From the NCBI GenBank assembly GCA_963662155.1, contig OY759269.1:12303574-12367573 (forward strand): a stretch of DNA of 64,000 nt, in the 5' to 3' direction. The notes beneath the pieces were generated by a model that saw only the letters and a program-made list of their open reading frames with translations, was not told the DNA's origin and made no database searches. The stretch comes from Lamellibrachia columna (taxonomy: Eukaryota > Annelida > Polychaeta > Sabellida > Siboglinidae). Of the stretch, positions 34,691-46,200 are shown one piece after another; the first letter of the stretch is position 1; the number at the start of each line of letters is the position of its first letter. The position numbers and the translations under genes are program-made.

Positions 34691-36266
34691 CTTTTTATGA
34701 GACTTTCCTTCTATCTCTCACAATAATGATAAAGTAAAAACAAAATCTCATTAATATGTTACTACTGATATCCTCTCGACATTCACAAATGTATGCTTAA
34801 CAATGACTAAGAAAGAGGCTGTTGTGTTTTATCAAGTAGAATAATGCATGATAATAAAATTACCTCATTGGTCTAATGCATTTTACCATCAATTATTCTC
34901 CTAGTTAACACATGGCCGACTAATTCTGAGAATCCAGCTGACGTTTGAATCAGTTCAAACGAGATCGAGCACACACATTGGCACAGACACGGGATTGTCA
35001 TGGTGCACAGCTAATCAATTCAAGGAGTTTTTAGATGTACCAGGTATGTTGTGGTGGATCACGAGTAAAAGAACTGTATGCTTACAAAGGTAGGAAGTGA
35101 AAAAGTATGTCAAAATGTATTTTTGCCGATACATAACGGGAATGACACTGTTTGCTGATGTCACGAATGTTATCAGCCAGATAACAGTCATGAGTACCAC
35201 AGGCATAATTACGAATGAGTACCACAGGCATAATTACGAATTGCCGACATAATTACAAATTGATTAAGTGAATGTCATGTTTCAGTTGACCTGAGGGCGA
35301 TCGGCCACACCGACAAACCAATCATAGTGGACAGATCTCCACCTATTCTGGGGCTTGTTTATGATGGTGACAACTTAAAAAAAGGATATCTCCTTCCAGT
35401 CATCTTCCTCTCAATACTGTGCCAACTGGAACGCGTTTGGAGACCCAGAGAGTGGACTGAGTATGTTTACAGAGTGGAAAAATATTGTAAAAATATGGTG
35501 GTCTGACCCCTTTTTGTTGCTCCCTGCAGCAATGGGCAGATTGCTGATCTCAGTCATTTGTGTAATACTTTTTAAAATCAGTGAATTTGAATATTAAACT
35601 AAAATATGTTGGTTTATTCAAGCATAAACTGCACTGAAGCAGAAAAAAATTGTTAGCTGTTGACACAAGGTTTCAGTGTGCAAAATAGATAGATCAATTG
35701 ATAATTTATTTCCAACAACAGTACAAATTTATGATAACATTTTTTTGCAGCATTTCGAATTTAGGTATAAGTAATAGTTTATTGGAAAGAGTGTGAACAG
35801 AAATATAATACTTACCTATGGTTCACTCAAAGTAGTATACTTATAGGTATGTCACTGAGTGACTATTGTGATATAGATATAATGGTGTTTTGTATTATTA
35901 ATCAGTTCAAAAGTTGCACTGCACTATGCGGGGTTTTCTTTCAGCCAAATATTTAATCACCCTGGGGACGTCTGCTGGCTCAGATGACATTGTACCTTAT
36001 ACACGACTGTCATACGATGTGACAAGTCAGTGTGTGGGCAGCCCACACTTACAACACAAAGCTGTCCACTTTGTCAGTGTCACCGCAGTCACTTGAGGAC
36101 TCGTTCAAAGGAACGTGACAGTGAACTCAGATGGAGGTAGGGTACAACTGTATGTACTTACAGGCATCAATGTCTCTATAAGCAATGGTTTATTAAATAA
36201 GTACAATACTGCTGACAAGAAACCTACCACCATTCCCCACGTTCTCAACCACAAAGAATAAACAAA
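34691..36266. other. Unassigned sequence with a 25-bp duplication
   Basis: The sequence tgagtaccacaggcataatt plus acgaa is repeated in tandem at 35191-35215 and 35216-35240. An open stretch at 35290-35470 is not recognisable. No upstream septin exon was found here. Confidence 0.5.
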
Positions 36267-36722
36267 ATGATGCCAACTAAGCCCTATACCCTATCTCTAT
36301 TATATCTGTGTGGACTTATAATACAAGCAGGGGACCTTCATCCAAACCCTGGTCCCACCTCAGATCCCTCTCCAAAATATCCATGTGGCACCTGCAGCCA
36401 TGAGGTACATGATCACCACCATGCCATACAGTGTGATCAATGTGACAGCTGGTACCATATTACATGTGTCCAAATTAATGACACCAGATATGAACAACTA
36501 AAATATCATAATGTGCTTTGGTTCTGTTCTTGCTGTGGATTAACCAAACTATTCTTGGTATCTATTTGCCAGCAACATTAATACCCCAAACCCTTACTCA
36601 GTTCTTGAGTCCCTTCCAAACAGCAGTGACTACACAAATATCTCTGATGATACGAACCCTACATTTGCACCAAATCCAGCTCAATCTGGAATTGGAATCT
36701 CAATTCCAATTGGAATGTAAAT
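36267..36722 (+). pseudogene. 5' fragment of a LINE: 2A-like motif and PHD finger
   Basis: The ATG at 36267 starts a hydrophobic stretch (LSLLYLCGLIIQ) directly followed by AGDLHPNPGP, a 2A-like NPGP motif. A PHD-type zinc finger comes next: CGTCSHEVHDHHHAIQCDQC, then DSWYHITCV, then WFCSCCG. The arrangement of hydrophobic N-terminus, NPGP motif and PHD finger is known from the first ORF of CR1/L2-group LINEs in marine invertebrates. After the finger a frameshift leads to NTPNPYSVLESLPNSS and SDDTNPTFAPNPAQ, ending at a stop near 36721 amid a ggaattggaatctcaattcc palindromic run. No endonuclease or RT follows on this strand, so it is a fragment, and it is unrelated in orientation to CR1 copy B. 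Confidence 0.65.
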
Positions 36723-37322
36723 GACGCACTCGGGTCTTGGATAAAGTTTCTTGCTTTTCTTTGCATCCTTTTCCACTTATGTCGTTCCGTGCATGTTTAG
36801 GAAAAAGTGGACCTTTTTTGTACTAATTAGGTGGCATCCCTCAGAAAAAAAAATTATGTTTGGTCCAATGTGTGGAAAGAGGAATTGGCTGCAGGCTTTG
36901 TACAGTATTCCCAATTTTACATTCTCAGTTCCCAATAGAAGCATTTACCTTTTCCCAAAATTAAATTAACATGGCCATTTTTCAGATTCGGATGCTTAGA
37001 TTTAATAGAAATTAGTACAGAAAAATTACAGAAACGTCTGCATTGTGAGCAGCGTAGGTACAATGAAGTGTGATACCATGGTTAGTTGCTAAACTGAACA
37101 AGTAACAGTAATTTAATTAATTAATTATGCAGGTTCTCGATCAGATTGGCAACAAAAAGATCCAGATCTACACGTTCCCAGTTTGTGACAGCAATGAAGA
37201 CGAAGAATTCATTGAACAGGACAAGGAACTGAAGGTGAGTCATGTAACTGTCAAGTGACAGTCATGTGATAGCCGTTTGTCATTCAAGTTGTGGTCAGGA
37301 TGTCATAAGGAAAATATCAATA

Positions 37323-38296
37323 CAGTCGCGCCCCGTTAGTACGCGGATTCGGATATAACAGGTCGTAGACTCACGTTTTCTGCCGCCAGGGGAAAATGCC
37401 AAATGGGCTTGCTTAAACCTACTTAGAATTGCTTTGACAATTCTCAAGAAACATTAGGCGAACAATGTCAGTAAACGAGTATCAACGTGTTGTTGTTTTG
37501 CGCTGCCGGTGACATCAGTTGCTGTCGCTGGCTTCGCTTCAACGGTTTGTAAATTGCAATCGAAATTTACAAATACGCCTCACGTAAGAATCAGATAAAC
37601 AGTTTTAAATGCATTTAGTATGCAATACCAACATAACACTTGGGTGAAATGACATGCTTCCATTATATTGTAAATTTAATCGTTTTTGCAACACGAAACC
37701 AACATACCAAATTCCTAACCCAAGGCTCTACCGGTGCGCGAAGTACGAATTCGTCATCCACATATGAAATGATGAATCGATGTTAAGTGGTGCGTAATAA
37801 ATTTATGCTTCGGTCGAGATCGGTTGAAAGACAAAGTGAAACAATTATTAATTCTACCTATTGTCTTTTTCTGTGTTTTATCAGCTTGCATACTACGTTT
37901 GTCAAATTATATACGTTTTCGGCTGCTCAGGTCCACGTTATTATTTTCGATTTGTAGGCCTATTGGTCCAGTACATCATCATCGTAGTAGATCTATTCCA
38001 TAACGGTATATGTACATGTGTTTTATTTAGTTCAAGAATCAACAGGGTGTGACATTTAAAAATAATACACGTTGATGCTAGTATACTCGTTTAATAAGTT
38101 CCATAAACTGCATATTGGCATATAAGACAGTTCTGCAAGCACACAGTGGCTTCGACAGCGTTCTTGGACTTGGTGCAGCGGGCGGCGATCGCTGCTGTTT
38201 AGTAGCTCCCTGGTGGCAGATATGAGAACACCTAAAGCGTACAGCGCGGTCCGAAATCGTGGACCCCGACCAACACTTTATAACGAGGCTCGACTG
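37323..38296. mobile_element. Pogo/Tigger-type MITE (974 bp) in a septin intron
   Basis: The left end CAGTCGcgCCcCGTTA and the right end, read inverted, CAGTCGagCCtCGTTA form terminal inverted repeats and are flanked by TA (37321-37322 and 38297-38298). CAGTCG...CCTCGTTA termini with TA duplication are typical of pogo/Tigger elements. No transposase is present. It lies between septin exons 1 and 2 of this window and is richer in CpG than the intron around it. Confidence 0.65.
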
Positions 38297-39256
38297 TAAG
38301 TATTTGTCAGTGAAACTGTGATCAAGCTATGTTCCCACAGACTGTTCCATATGAAGGTCTGTTCGATTCTTTGTTATCATTTTATTCTCCCTTGTTCACT
38401 GGATTGCTTATGATAACCCTTAGGCCTTACCCCATCTACTGTATATCATTCCACTTTACTAATTCAAGTACCCTATTCGATCTATTCAACGTACATGCCA
38501 TAATTAGCATACACCCCCTTTATTAATCAGTAGGCACCACTTTTCAGTTGTTCTACACTAATTACCAAATGACACCACAAGTGTTAAAAACAGTTACCTT
38601 ATTATTTAGAGAAACAAATTTTGGTGTACGCTTATAAGAACAGATTCCCTGACATTTTTCCATGGCCCAATTTTTTGTCAAGGTAATTGTACGATTTTTA
38701 GGTTAAAAAGGTATTAGTAATTAAAGCTGCTCGAAGAGTTGACTACATGCAGTGTTTGGAGAAGCCTGACTAATTACCTGACCCTGTACACACAGGCTTC
38801 CATTCCATTTGCCGTGATTGGCAGCAACACAAAGGTTGAGGTCAATGGCAAAAAGGTCAGAGGTTGACTCTACCCATGGGGCATAGTGGACGGTAAGTTT
38901 TCCGATTGTTTTTCTGTGGTACAGTAGTAGCTGCCTTCAGCGACCCCTTTGATCAGCGACCACCTGCTATGTATGGACACTTTTCCAATGTCCCGATCGT
39001 TTTTCAACGGATATGTCCCTTAGCAGACACCTGCTCAATGCGGACAACGATGTTTTATTATTATTCCCCTGCTAGGGTGGACAGTCAACTTTATTTTTTC
39101 TTTGAACAACATTTTAAAGATGGCGTCGGCCATTTCCTGCACAGCACCGTGCATGCTGGGAGCGGTGGTTTTTTAAGCAACGCGTGATCGTTTTACAAAC
39201 TCACAACAATTTTACATTCGACCGATCCTGACATGTTTTAGTAGTGAATAGAAGTT

Positions 39257-41600
39257 ATAGCGAGCGACAGGAAGAAAAAGATTTTAAGCTTAGAACACCA
39301 GATTGATGTGCTGAGACGAATCGACAACGGCCATTCTTGCCGTATGATTGCCTCTGAAGTCGGTTGGGCACGGACCACAGTCAGAATCCATCCGCCATTA
39401 CATAAAGAGTCCCAAGGAAAAAATTCATTATGCAGATAGGGTTTATTTGTGAGAGCAGAAATTGTGTGGATGAGTGAGTGGAAGTGATGTTTTTGTGCAC
39501 AGTAGCATCTAAGCTTTGAAATGATGCCGTTTGTCAGTAGGTATACCAGTTGCGTAAGGACACAGTGGCTGTCAGGCAGGATGTATTCATATTTGGGAAG
39601 CCGGGGTATTCATGGCAGAAATGCAGGGGCGTCATGCGTTGAAGCAATTTGTGCGAAAAGGAGGTATGTCATTTTCACGAATTTTACGTCTTAGTGGGTC
39701 TGTACTTTTCTGTGAATTAAAAAAAAAATTGTAGGATAAATTTTCAATGTAGGCGCAATAACGTTATAATGGTCGTCTATGGGAAAAGTGACTGTGGTCC
39801 ATGCCCGGTTGTGACAAGACCCAGATCGGTCGAATTCGCTCTGACTGAGCGACCATTATGCAGGAGTGGGAGGCGGGCAGACGAAAAATGTAAAGCGCAG
39901 AAAGACGATGTACAAAGACCTCAACGGTCTTGTCTGGGAGTGGTTTTGCATGGCATGCTCCAAAGAACTTCCAGTCGGTGGAAAACTGATCCAGGTATGT
40001 TTCTATGAAAGTTTGTAAATTCGGACCCTGTAAAATTCTCTTGTCGCCATTTGCATTTCTCCGCATCCTGTGATTATTAATTTATCACACATTGTCTTTA
40101 ACAAATGCGGTTTAATTTAATGCAAAATAAGACACGCTACAATTGTTCAGTTAAAGAATTTGGTGAATTCAACCATTATTGTTACGCAGCTTTATGGCTT
40201 ACGCCAAGATTTTAAATCTGCATTATAAATTAGTGTTTTGGTATGATTATTGAAATATTTTTTTGCCTTTTATTTTCCAGATAACACACATCATGTTATT
40301 ATAGTGTCTGTATTTACTCTTGTTAAAACACAAGTCACGTGTTATGTGCATTACAAAGTGCACTTATTTTTTTAAATTTACATCCCTACAAATACATCAC
40401 CTTAATATGTTTGCAACTGTGTTTTAGGAAAAAGCCATGATGCTGTCATTGGAGGTGGGTCATGACGACTTCTCTGCGTCCAACGGGTGGTTGCAAGTGT
40501 GGCAGAAGCGCCACAACTTCAAGTGGGCTGCATTGTGCGGCGAGGCAGCGACTGGACGATGGCCTGCCAGATCTGACCGCTGGTTACGCTCTGGTGGACA
40601 TCTACAATGCTGACGAGACAGGGTTGTACTACCGTGCCCTGCCTGATCACTCCATGGTGGTTCATGGTGATCCGCAGAAGGGGATTAAAACATCCAAGGA
40701 ACGCGTGACTGTGCTGTTGACCTGCTCTGCGGCAGGCGAGAAACTGAAGCCGCTGCTGACTGGAAAATCGATGAAGCCACGCTGCTTCAAAGTAATCGAC
40801 AAGGTAGCACTTCCCGTCACGTACCGTGCTAACCGCAAGGCGTGGATGACGTCCGTCCTCTTCAAGGAGTGGCTCGACAAGCTGAACAGCAAGATGAAAC
40901 TGCAGGGGCGCAACATCTTGCTGTTTGTGGACTGAGGTCAAGCTGACCAACGTGAAGATGGTGTTCCTGCCTCCAAACACGACATCTCGCCTGCAGCCGT
41001 GCGATGCAGGGATCATTGCTGTCCTGAAGGCACACTACCGAAAGAGACTGATGCGTCACGTCCTGGCGGGGATGGATGATGCAAGGACAGCTACTGAGCT
41101 GACAAGAGTGTCGACACGTTTGATGCAATCGGCTGGTTGCATTTGGCATGGGCCATCATCTCGGAGTTGACGGTTATGAAGTATTTGGAAAGTGCGGCTT
41201 TAGCAGTCAGACCCATGACGATGTGCCCGAGGATGAGGATGTGCTACAGCCGGTTGGCTTTGCCTGTGACGAGTTGCTCGGTGTCGTGGGCCGACTACGT
41301 CTTTTGGACGATGGCACCAGCACGATCGATGTTGCTAGTGATGAATGGCCAGCTGCCCTCATCGCCAAGGCAAGGGGAGAGGTGCCAGCAGACGACTCCA
41401 GCAGTGATGAGGATGCCGAGGAGCCAACCGGACCAACTCCTGTGTTGACGACCAGGGAGGCCCTTGTACGTGAACAAACTTGTGACGTTTGCCATTAGGG
41501 CTAGTGACCCAGCCATGCTGGAAGCTGTCATGAAAGGGCAGAACATGGTAGAAGACCACTGCATTAAGCAGGCTGCAGTGGGTAAGCAGAAGTCCATAGG
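39257..41600 (+). pseudogene. Tigger/pogo-like DDE transposase with a spliceosomal-type intron
   Basis: 39260-39400 encodes a psq-type helix-turn-helix (DRKKKILSLEHQIDVLRRID, then IASEVGWARTTVRI). 39880-39994 encodes KTMYKDLNGLVWEWFCMACS and ELPVGGKLIQ, ends CAG|gtatg, and joins across a 433-bp intron to gttttag|GAAAAAGCC at 40428. That exon encodes EKAMMLSLEVGHDDFSASNG and WLQVWQKRHNF, the CENP-B/Tc5-type domain. The DDE core follows: IYNADETGLYY (first Asp), SKERVTVLLTCSAAGEKLKP, ANRKAWMTSVLFKEWLDKLN, ILLFVD (second Asp), VFLPPNTTSRLQPCDAGII (third Asp). A deletion after the second Asp removes the residues that normally follow, and at least two more frameshifts occur. An acidic tail (DDSSSDEDAEEP) ends the protein. 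It is inactive as it stands. The intron is the notable part. Confidence 0.7.
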
Positions 41601-41619
41601 GATTTCTTCTCTGCTCAGT

Positions 41620-41905
41620 GATGTAAATGTGATGTGGGGTAATGCGGACATAAATATAAATACAGGGTATGGTGTGGGTAATTTAAATATAATATGGGTA
41701 ATTTTAATGTTAATGTTAATATGATACAGTGTATGGGTAATGTGGATACAAATATAGGTACATAATTGGGTAATTTAAGTATGATATGGATAACTTGAAT
41801 CTTAATACATATGGGTAATGTGGATGTAAATATAATGTTGATGTAGGTAATGTGGATGTAAATATGATGTTGATGAAGGTAATGTGGATGTAAATAAAGA
41901 TTGTA
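41620..41905 (+). repeat. Degenerate AT-rich tandem repeat
   Basis: Repeats of ggtaatgtggatgtaaatat (about 33 bp with the trailing atgttgatgta) are clear at 41814-41905 (three units). They become irregular upstream (gggtaatttaaatataatat and similar). They lie in the 3' untranslated part of the Tigger-like element. Confidence 0.65.
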
Positions 41906-43204
41906 AATATATTGTCTGAATTTCCTGTCCCCCTGACTGTCCCTCTGATGAGGAGACACCTGTGGTGTAGGGACACTATTGCTTGTCCCCACTGGTGTCC
42001 CTACAAGACTGATACTACTGTATTGTTTTTCTACGGTTTTGTTTTATATGTACATGCAGTATAGTTCAGGTTCCTCAAATACTGCTGCACACCAAGGCTT
42101 TCATCATTAATGTTTATTTGAGAAAGTGTTTATATCAATGGCCCAATTATTTGTGATCTTCCACCGCCATCTTGGATGATTATGGGGAGATGCAATTTAC
42201 AAACATACCATTTTGTATTTACTTCACACCTAAACAAATTTACAAAATTCAAAGCTTGCAGAGTGCTAACCAAATTATATATTGTAATAACTGCATTCAG
42301 CTATGGTTGATCATAGAACATAGGAGTTTTGAAGTTTGCATACACCAAAATTAGACAGTTTTTATTGTTTCATTTCAGTTGACAATCCAGACCATTGCGA
42401 CTTCACCAAGCTTCGACAGATGCTTATCAGGTTAGTGTCCAATTCTAATTACTATAAAGTAGTTTGTGGTTCTGTATGTTCCGTCATCTCTCAGTTTCAC
42501 ATGTACAGGGCTGACATTTTGTAGGCGTGCCAGGGAACCCATGGGGGTGGTTCGTTCGTTAAAACAAATTGAAATTCCCAGGGGTGTGGGGTTATTACGA
42601 AGGAAGATATCGCCATTGAAGAGTCAAAACAATGGAAGACCATTTTGATATGCGCCAGGTGGTTGGTTGGATACAAGATTAACTTCTAACATGCACAAAT
42701 TTACTTTTAGTGTTTTGATTATTCAGCAACATATCTGTCGAGGAATCAAAACAGTGAAATTCAATTGTTGTGTTTTAGAAGTTAGTGTACTAGACACATA
42801 TCCATCAAACCATTTGGTGCAGATAAAATGGACTTTTGTTTTGACTCTTCAACAGCGATATGTGGACGTCTAACATATATTACATAACTCTGAACAACAG
42901 TAGTGTAGTATGTAATTATATGCAATTATTAGCAAGGCTATGCATGTTTTATATGATTGTTCCGAGTTATATGATCTACATCAAACTTTCACATAAGTTT
43001 TGGGGCATGAAGCTGTATCCATCATTGCCATTGGGGCATTGCCACTGCCCTACCAGCACTTGACAGGGCAGTGGAAGGGGTTCTCTTGCAGTGGTTGCCT
43101 TTTCTCACGTGCAACTTGACTAGTATGCATATATATTTAAATCTGATATAATTTTGTATTATTATTATGTTGAAGGCATCTACATTTAATTTGTTCACTT
43201 CCAT

Positions 43205-43264
43205 CATGTGTCACTACTCTCTGTGTGTCATCCGCATGTGTCACTACTCTCTGTGTGTCATCCG
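43205..43264 (+). repeat. 30-bp tandem duplication at the satellite border
   Basis: The sequence catgtgtcactactctctgt plus gtgtcatccg occurs at 43205-43234 and 43235-43264. The next bases, catgcattg, begin the 109-bp satellite, so the first satellite unit overlaps this border motif. Confidence 0.85.
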
Positions 43265-46200
43265 CATGCATTGTTACTTTATACCAAGAGCTTCAATCTC
43301 TTAAACAACATGGCTTTATCTTACAGGTACTAAGTAGCATAAACTATACTTGTTTTAACATCTTAACTGTCCAAATGTGTTGTTACTTTATACCAAGAGC
43401 TTCAATCTCTTAAACAACATGGCTTTATCTTACAGGTACTAAGTAGCATAAACTATACTTGTCTTAACATCTTAACTGTCCAAATGTGTTGTTACTTTAT
43501 ACCAAGAGCTTCAATCTCTTAAACAACATGGCTTTATCTTACAGGTACTAAGTAGCATAAACTATACTTGTCTTAACATCTTAACTGTCCAAATGTGTTG
43601 TTACTTTATACCAAGAGCTTCAATCTCTTAAACAACATGGCTTTATCTTACAGGTACTAAGTAGCATAAACTATACTTGTTTTAACATCTTAACTGTCCG
43701 CATGCATTGTTACTTTATACCAAGAGCTTCAATCTCTTAAACAACATGGCTTTATCTTACAGGTACTAAGTAGCATAAACTATACTTGTTTTAACATCTT
43801 AACTGTCCAAATGTGTTGTTACTTTATACCAAGAGCTTCAATCTCTTAAACAACATGGCTTTATCTTACAGGTACTAAGTAGCATAAACTATACTTGTTT
43901 TAACATCTTAACTGTCCAAATGTGTTGTTACTTTATACCAAGAGCTTCAATCTCTTAAACAACATGGCTTTATCTTACAGGTACTAAGTAGCATAAACTA
44001 TACTTGTTTTAACATCTTAACTGTCCAAATGTGTTGTTACTTTATACCAAGAGCTTCAATCTCTTAAACAACATGGCTTTATCTTACAGGTACTAAGTAG
44101 CATAAACTATACTTGTTTTAACATCTTAACTGTCCAAATGTGTTGTTACTTTATACCAAGAGCTTCAATCTCTTAAACAACATGGCTTTATCTTACAGGT
44201 ACTAAGTAGCATAAACTATACTTGTTTTAACATCTTAACTGTCCGCATGCATTGTTACTTTATACCAAGAGCTTCAATCTCTTAAACAACATGGCTTTAT
44301 CTTACAGGTACTAAGTAGCATAAACTATACTTGTTTTAACATCTTAACTGTCCAAATGTGTTGTTACTTTATACCAAGAGCTTCAATCTCTTAAACAACA
44401 TGGCTTTATCTTACAGGTACTAAGTAGCATAAACTATACTTGTTTTAACATCTTAACTGTCCAAATGTGTTGTTACTTTATACCAAGAGCTTCAATCTCT
44501 TAAACAACATGGCTTTATCTTACAGGTACTAAGTAGCATAAACTATACTTGTTTTAACATCTTAACTGTCCAAATGCATTGTTACTTTATACCAAGAGCT
44601 TCAATCTCTTAAACAACATGGCTTTATCTTACAGGTACTAAGTAGCATAAACTATACTTGTTTTAACATCTTAACTGTCCAAATGTGTTGTTACTTTATA
44701 CCAAGAGCTTCAATCTCTTAAACAACATGGCTTTATCTTACAGGTACTAAGTAGCATAAACTATACTTGTTTTAACATCTTAACTGTCCAAATGTGTTGT
44801 TACTTTATACCAAGAGCTTCAATCTCTTAAACAACATGGCTTTATCTTACAGGTACTAAGTAGCATAAACTATACTTGTTTTAACATCTTAACTGTCCAA
44901 ATGTGTTGTTACTTTATACCAAGAGCTTCAATCTCTTAAACAACATGGCTTTATCTTACAGGTACTAAGTAGCATAAACTATACTTGTTTTAACATCTTA
45001 ACTGTCCAAATGTGTTGTTACTTTATACCAAGAGCTTCAATCTCTTAAACAACATGGCTTTATCTTACAGGTACTAAGTAGCATAAACTATACTTGTCTT
45101 AACATCTTAACTGTCCAAATGTGTTGTTACTTTATACCAAGAGCTTCAATCTCTTAAACAACATGGCTTTATCTTACAGGTACTAAGTAGCATAAACTAT
45201 ACTTGTTTTAACATCTTAACTGTCCGCATGCATTGTTACTTTATACCAAGAGCTTCAATCTCTTAAACAACATGGCTTTATCTTACAGGTACTAAGTAGC
45301 ATAAACTATACTTGTTTTAACATCTTAACTGTCCAAATGTGTTGTTACTTTATACCAAGAGCTTCAATCTCTTAAACAACATGGCTTTATCTTACAGGTA
45401 CTAAGTAGCATAAACTATACTTGTTTTAACATCTTAACTGTCCAAATGTGTTGTTACTTTATACCAAGAGCTTCAATCTCTTAAACAACATGGCTTTATC
45501 TTACAGGTACTAAGTAGCATAAACTATACTTGTTTTAACATCTTAACTGTCCAAATGTGTTGTTACTTTATACCAAGAGCTTCAATCTCTTAAACAACAT
45601 GGCTTTATCTTACAGGTACTAAGTAGCATAAACTATACTTGTTTTAACATCTTAACTGTCCAAATGTGTTGTTACTTTATACCAAGAGCTTCAATCTCTT
45701 AAACAACATGGCTTTATCTTACAGGTACTAAGTAGCATAAACTATACTTGTTTTAACATCTTAACTGTCCAAATGTGTTGTTACTTTATACCAAGAGCTT
45801 CAATCTCTTAAACAACATGGCTTTATCTTACAGGTACTAAGTAGCATAAACTATACTTGTTTTAACATCTTAACTGTCCGCATCCATTGTTACTTTATAC
45901 CAAGAGCTTCAATCTCTTAAACAACATGGCTTTATCTTACAGGTACTAAGTAGCATAAACTATACTTGTTTTAACATCTTAACTGTCCAAATGTGTTGTT
46001 ACTTTATACCAAGAGCTTCAATCTCTTAAACAACATGGCTTTATCTTACAGGTACTAAGTAGCATAAACTATACTTGTTTTAACATCTTAACTGTCCAAA
46101 TGTGTTGTTACTTTATACCAAGAGCTTCAATCTCTTAAATAACATGGCTTTATCTTACAGGTACTAAGTAGCATAAACTATACTTGTTTTAACATCTTAA

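Larger units (their letters stand above)
38932..42020 (+). mobile_element. Tigger/pogo-like DNA transposon (3.1 kb) in a septin intron
   Basis: The ends CAGTAGTA (38932) and TACTACTG (42013-42020) are inverted and flanked by TA at 38930-38931 and 42021-42022. The matching repeat is short (8 bp), so the limits are tentative. Inside is a decayed pogo-group transposase, and near 39118 a YY1-like motif (aaagatggcgtcggccattt) that may belong to its promoter. It lies in the intron between septin exons 2 and 3 on the same strand. Confidence 0.55.
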
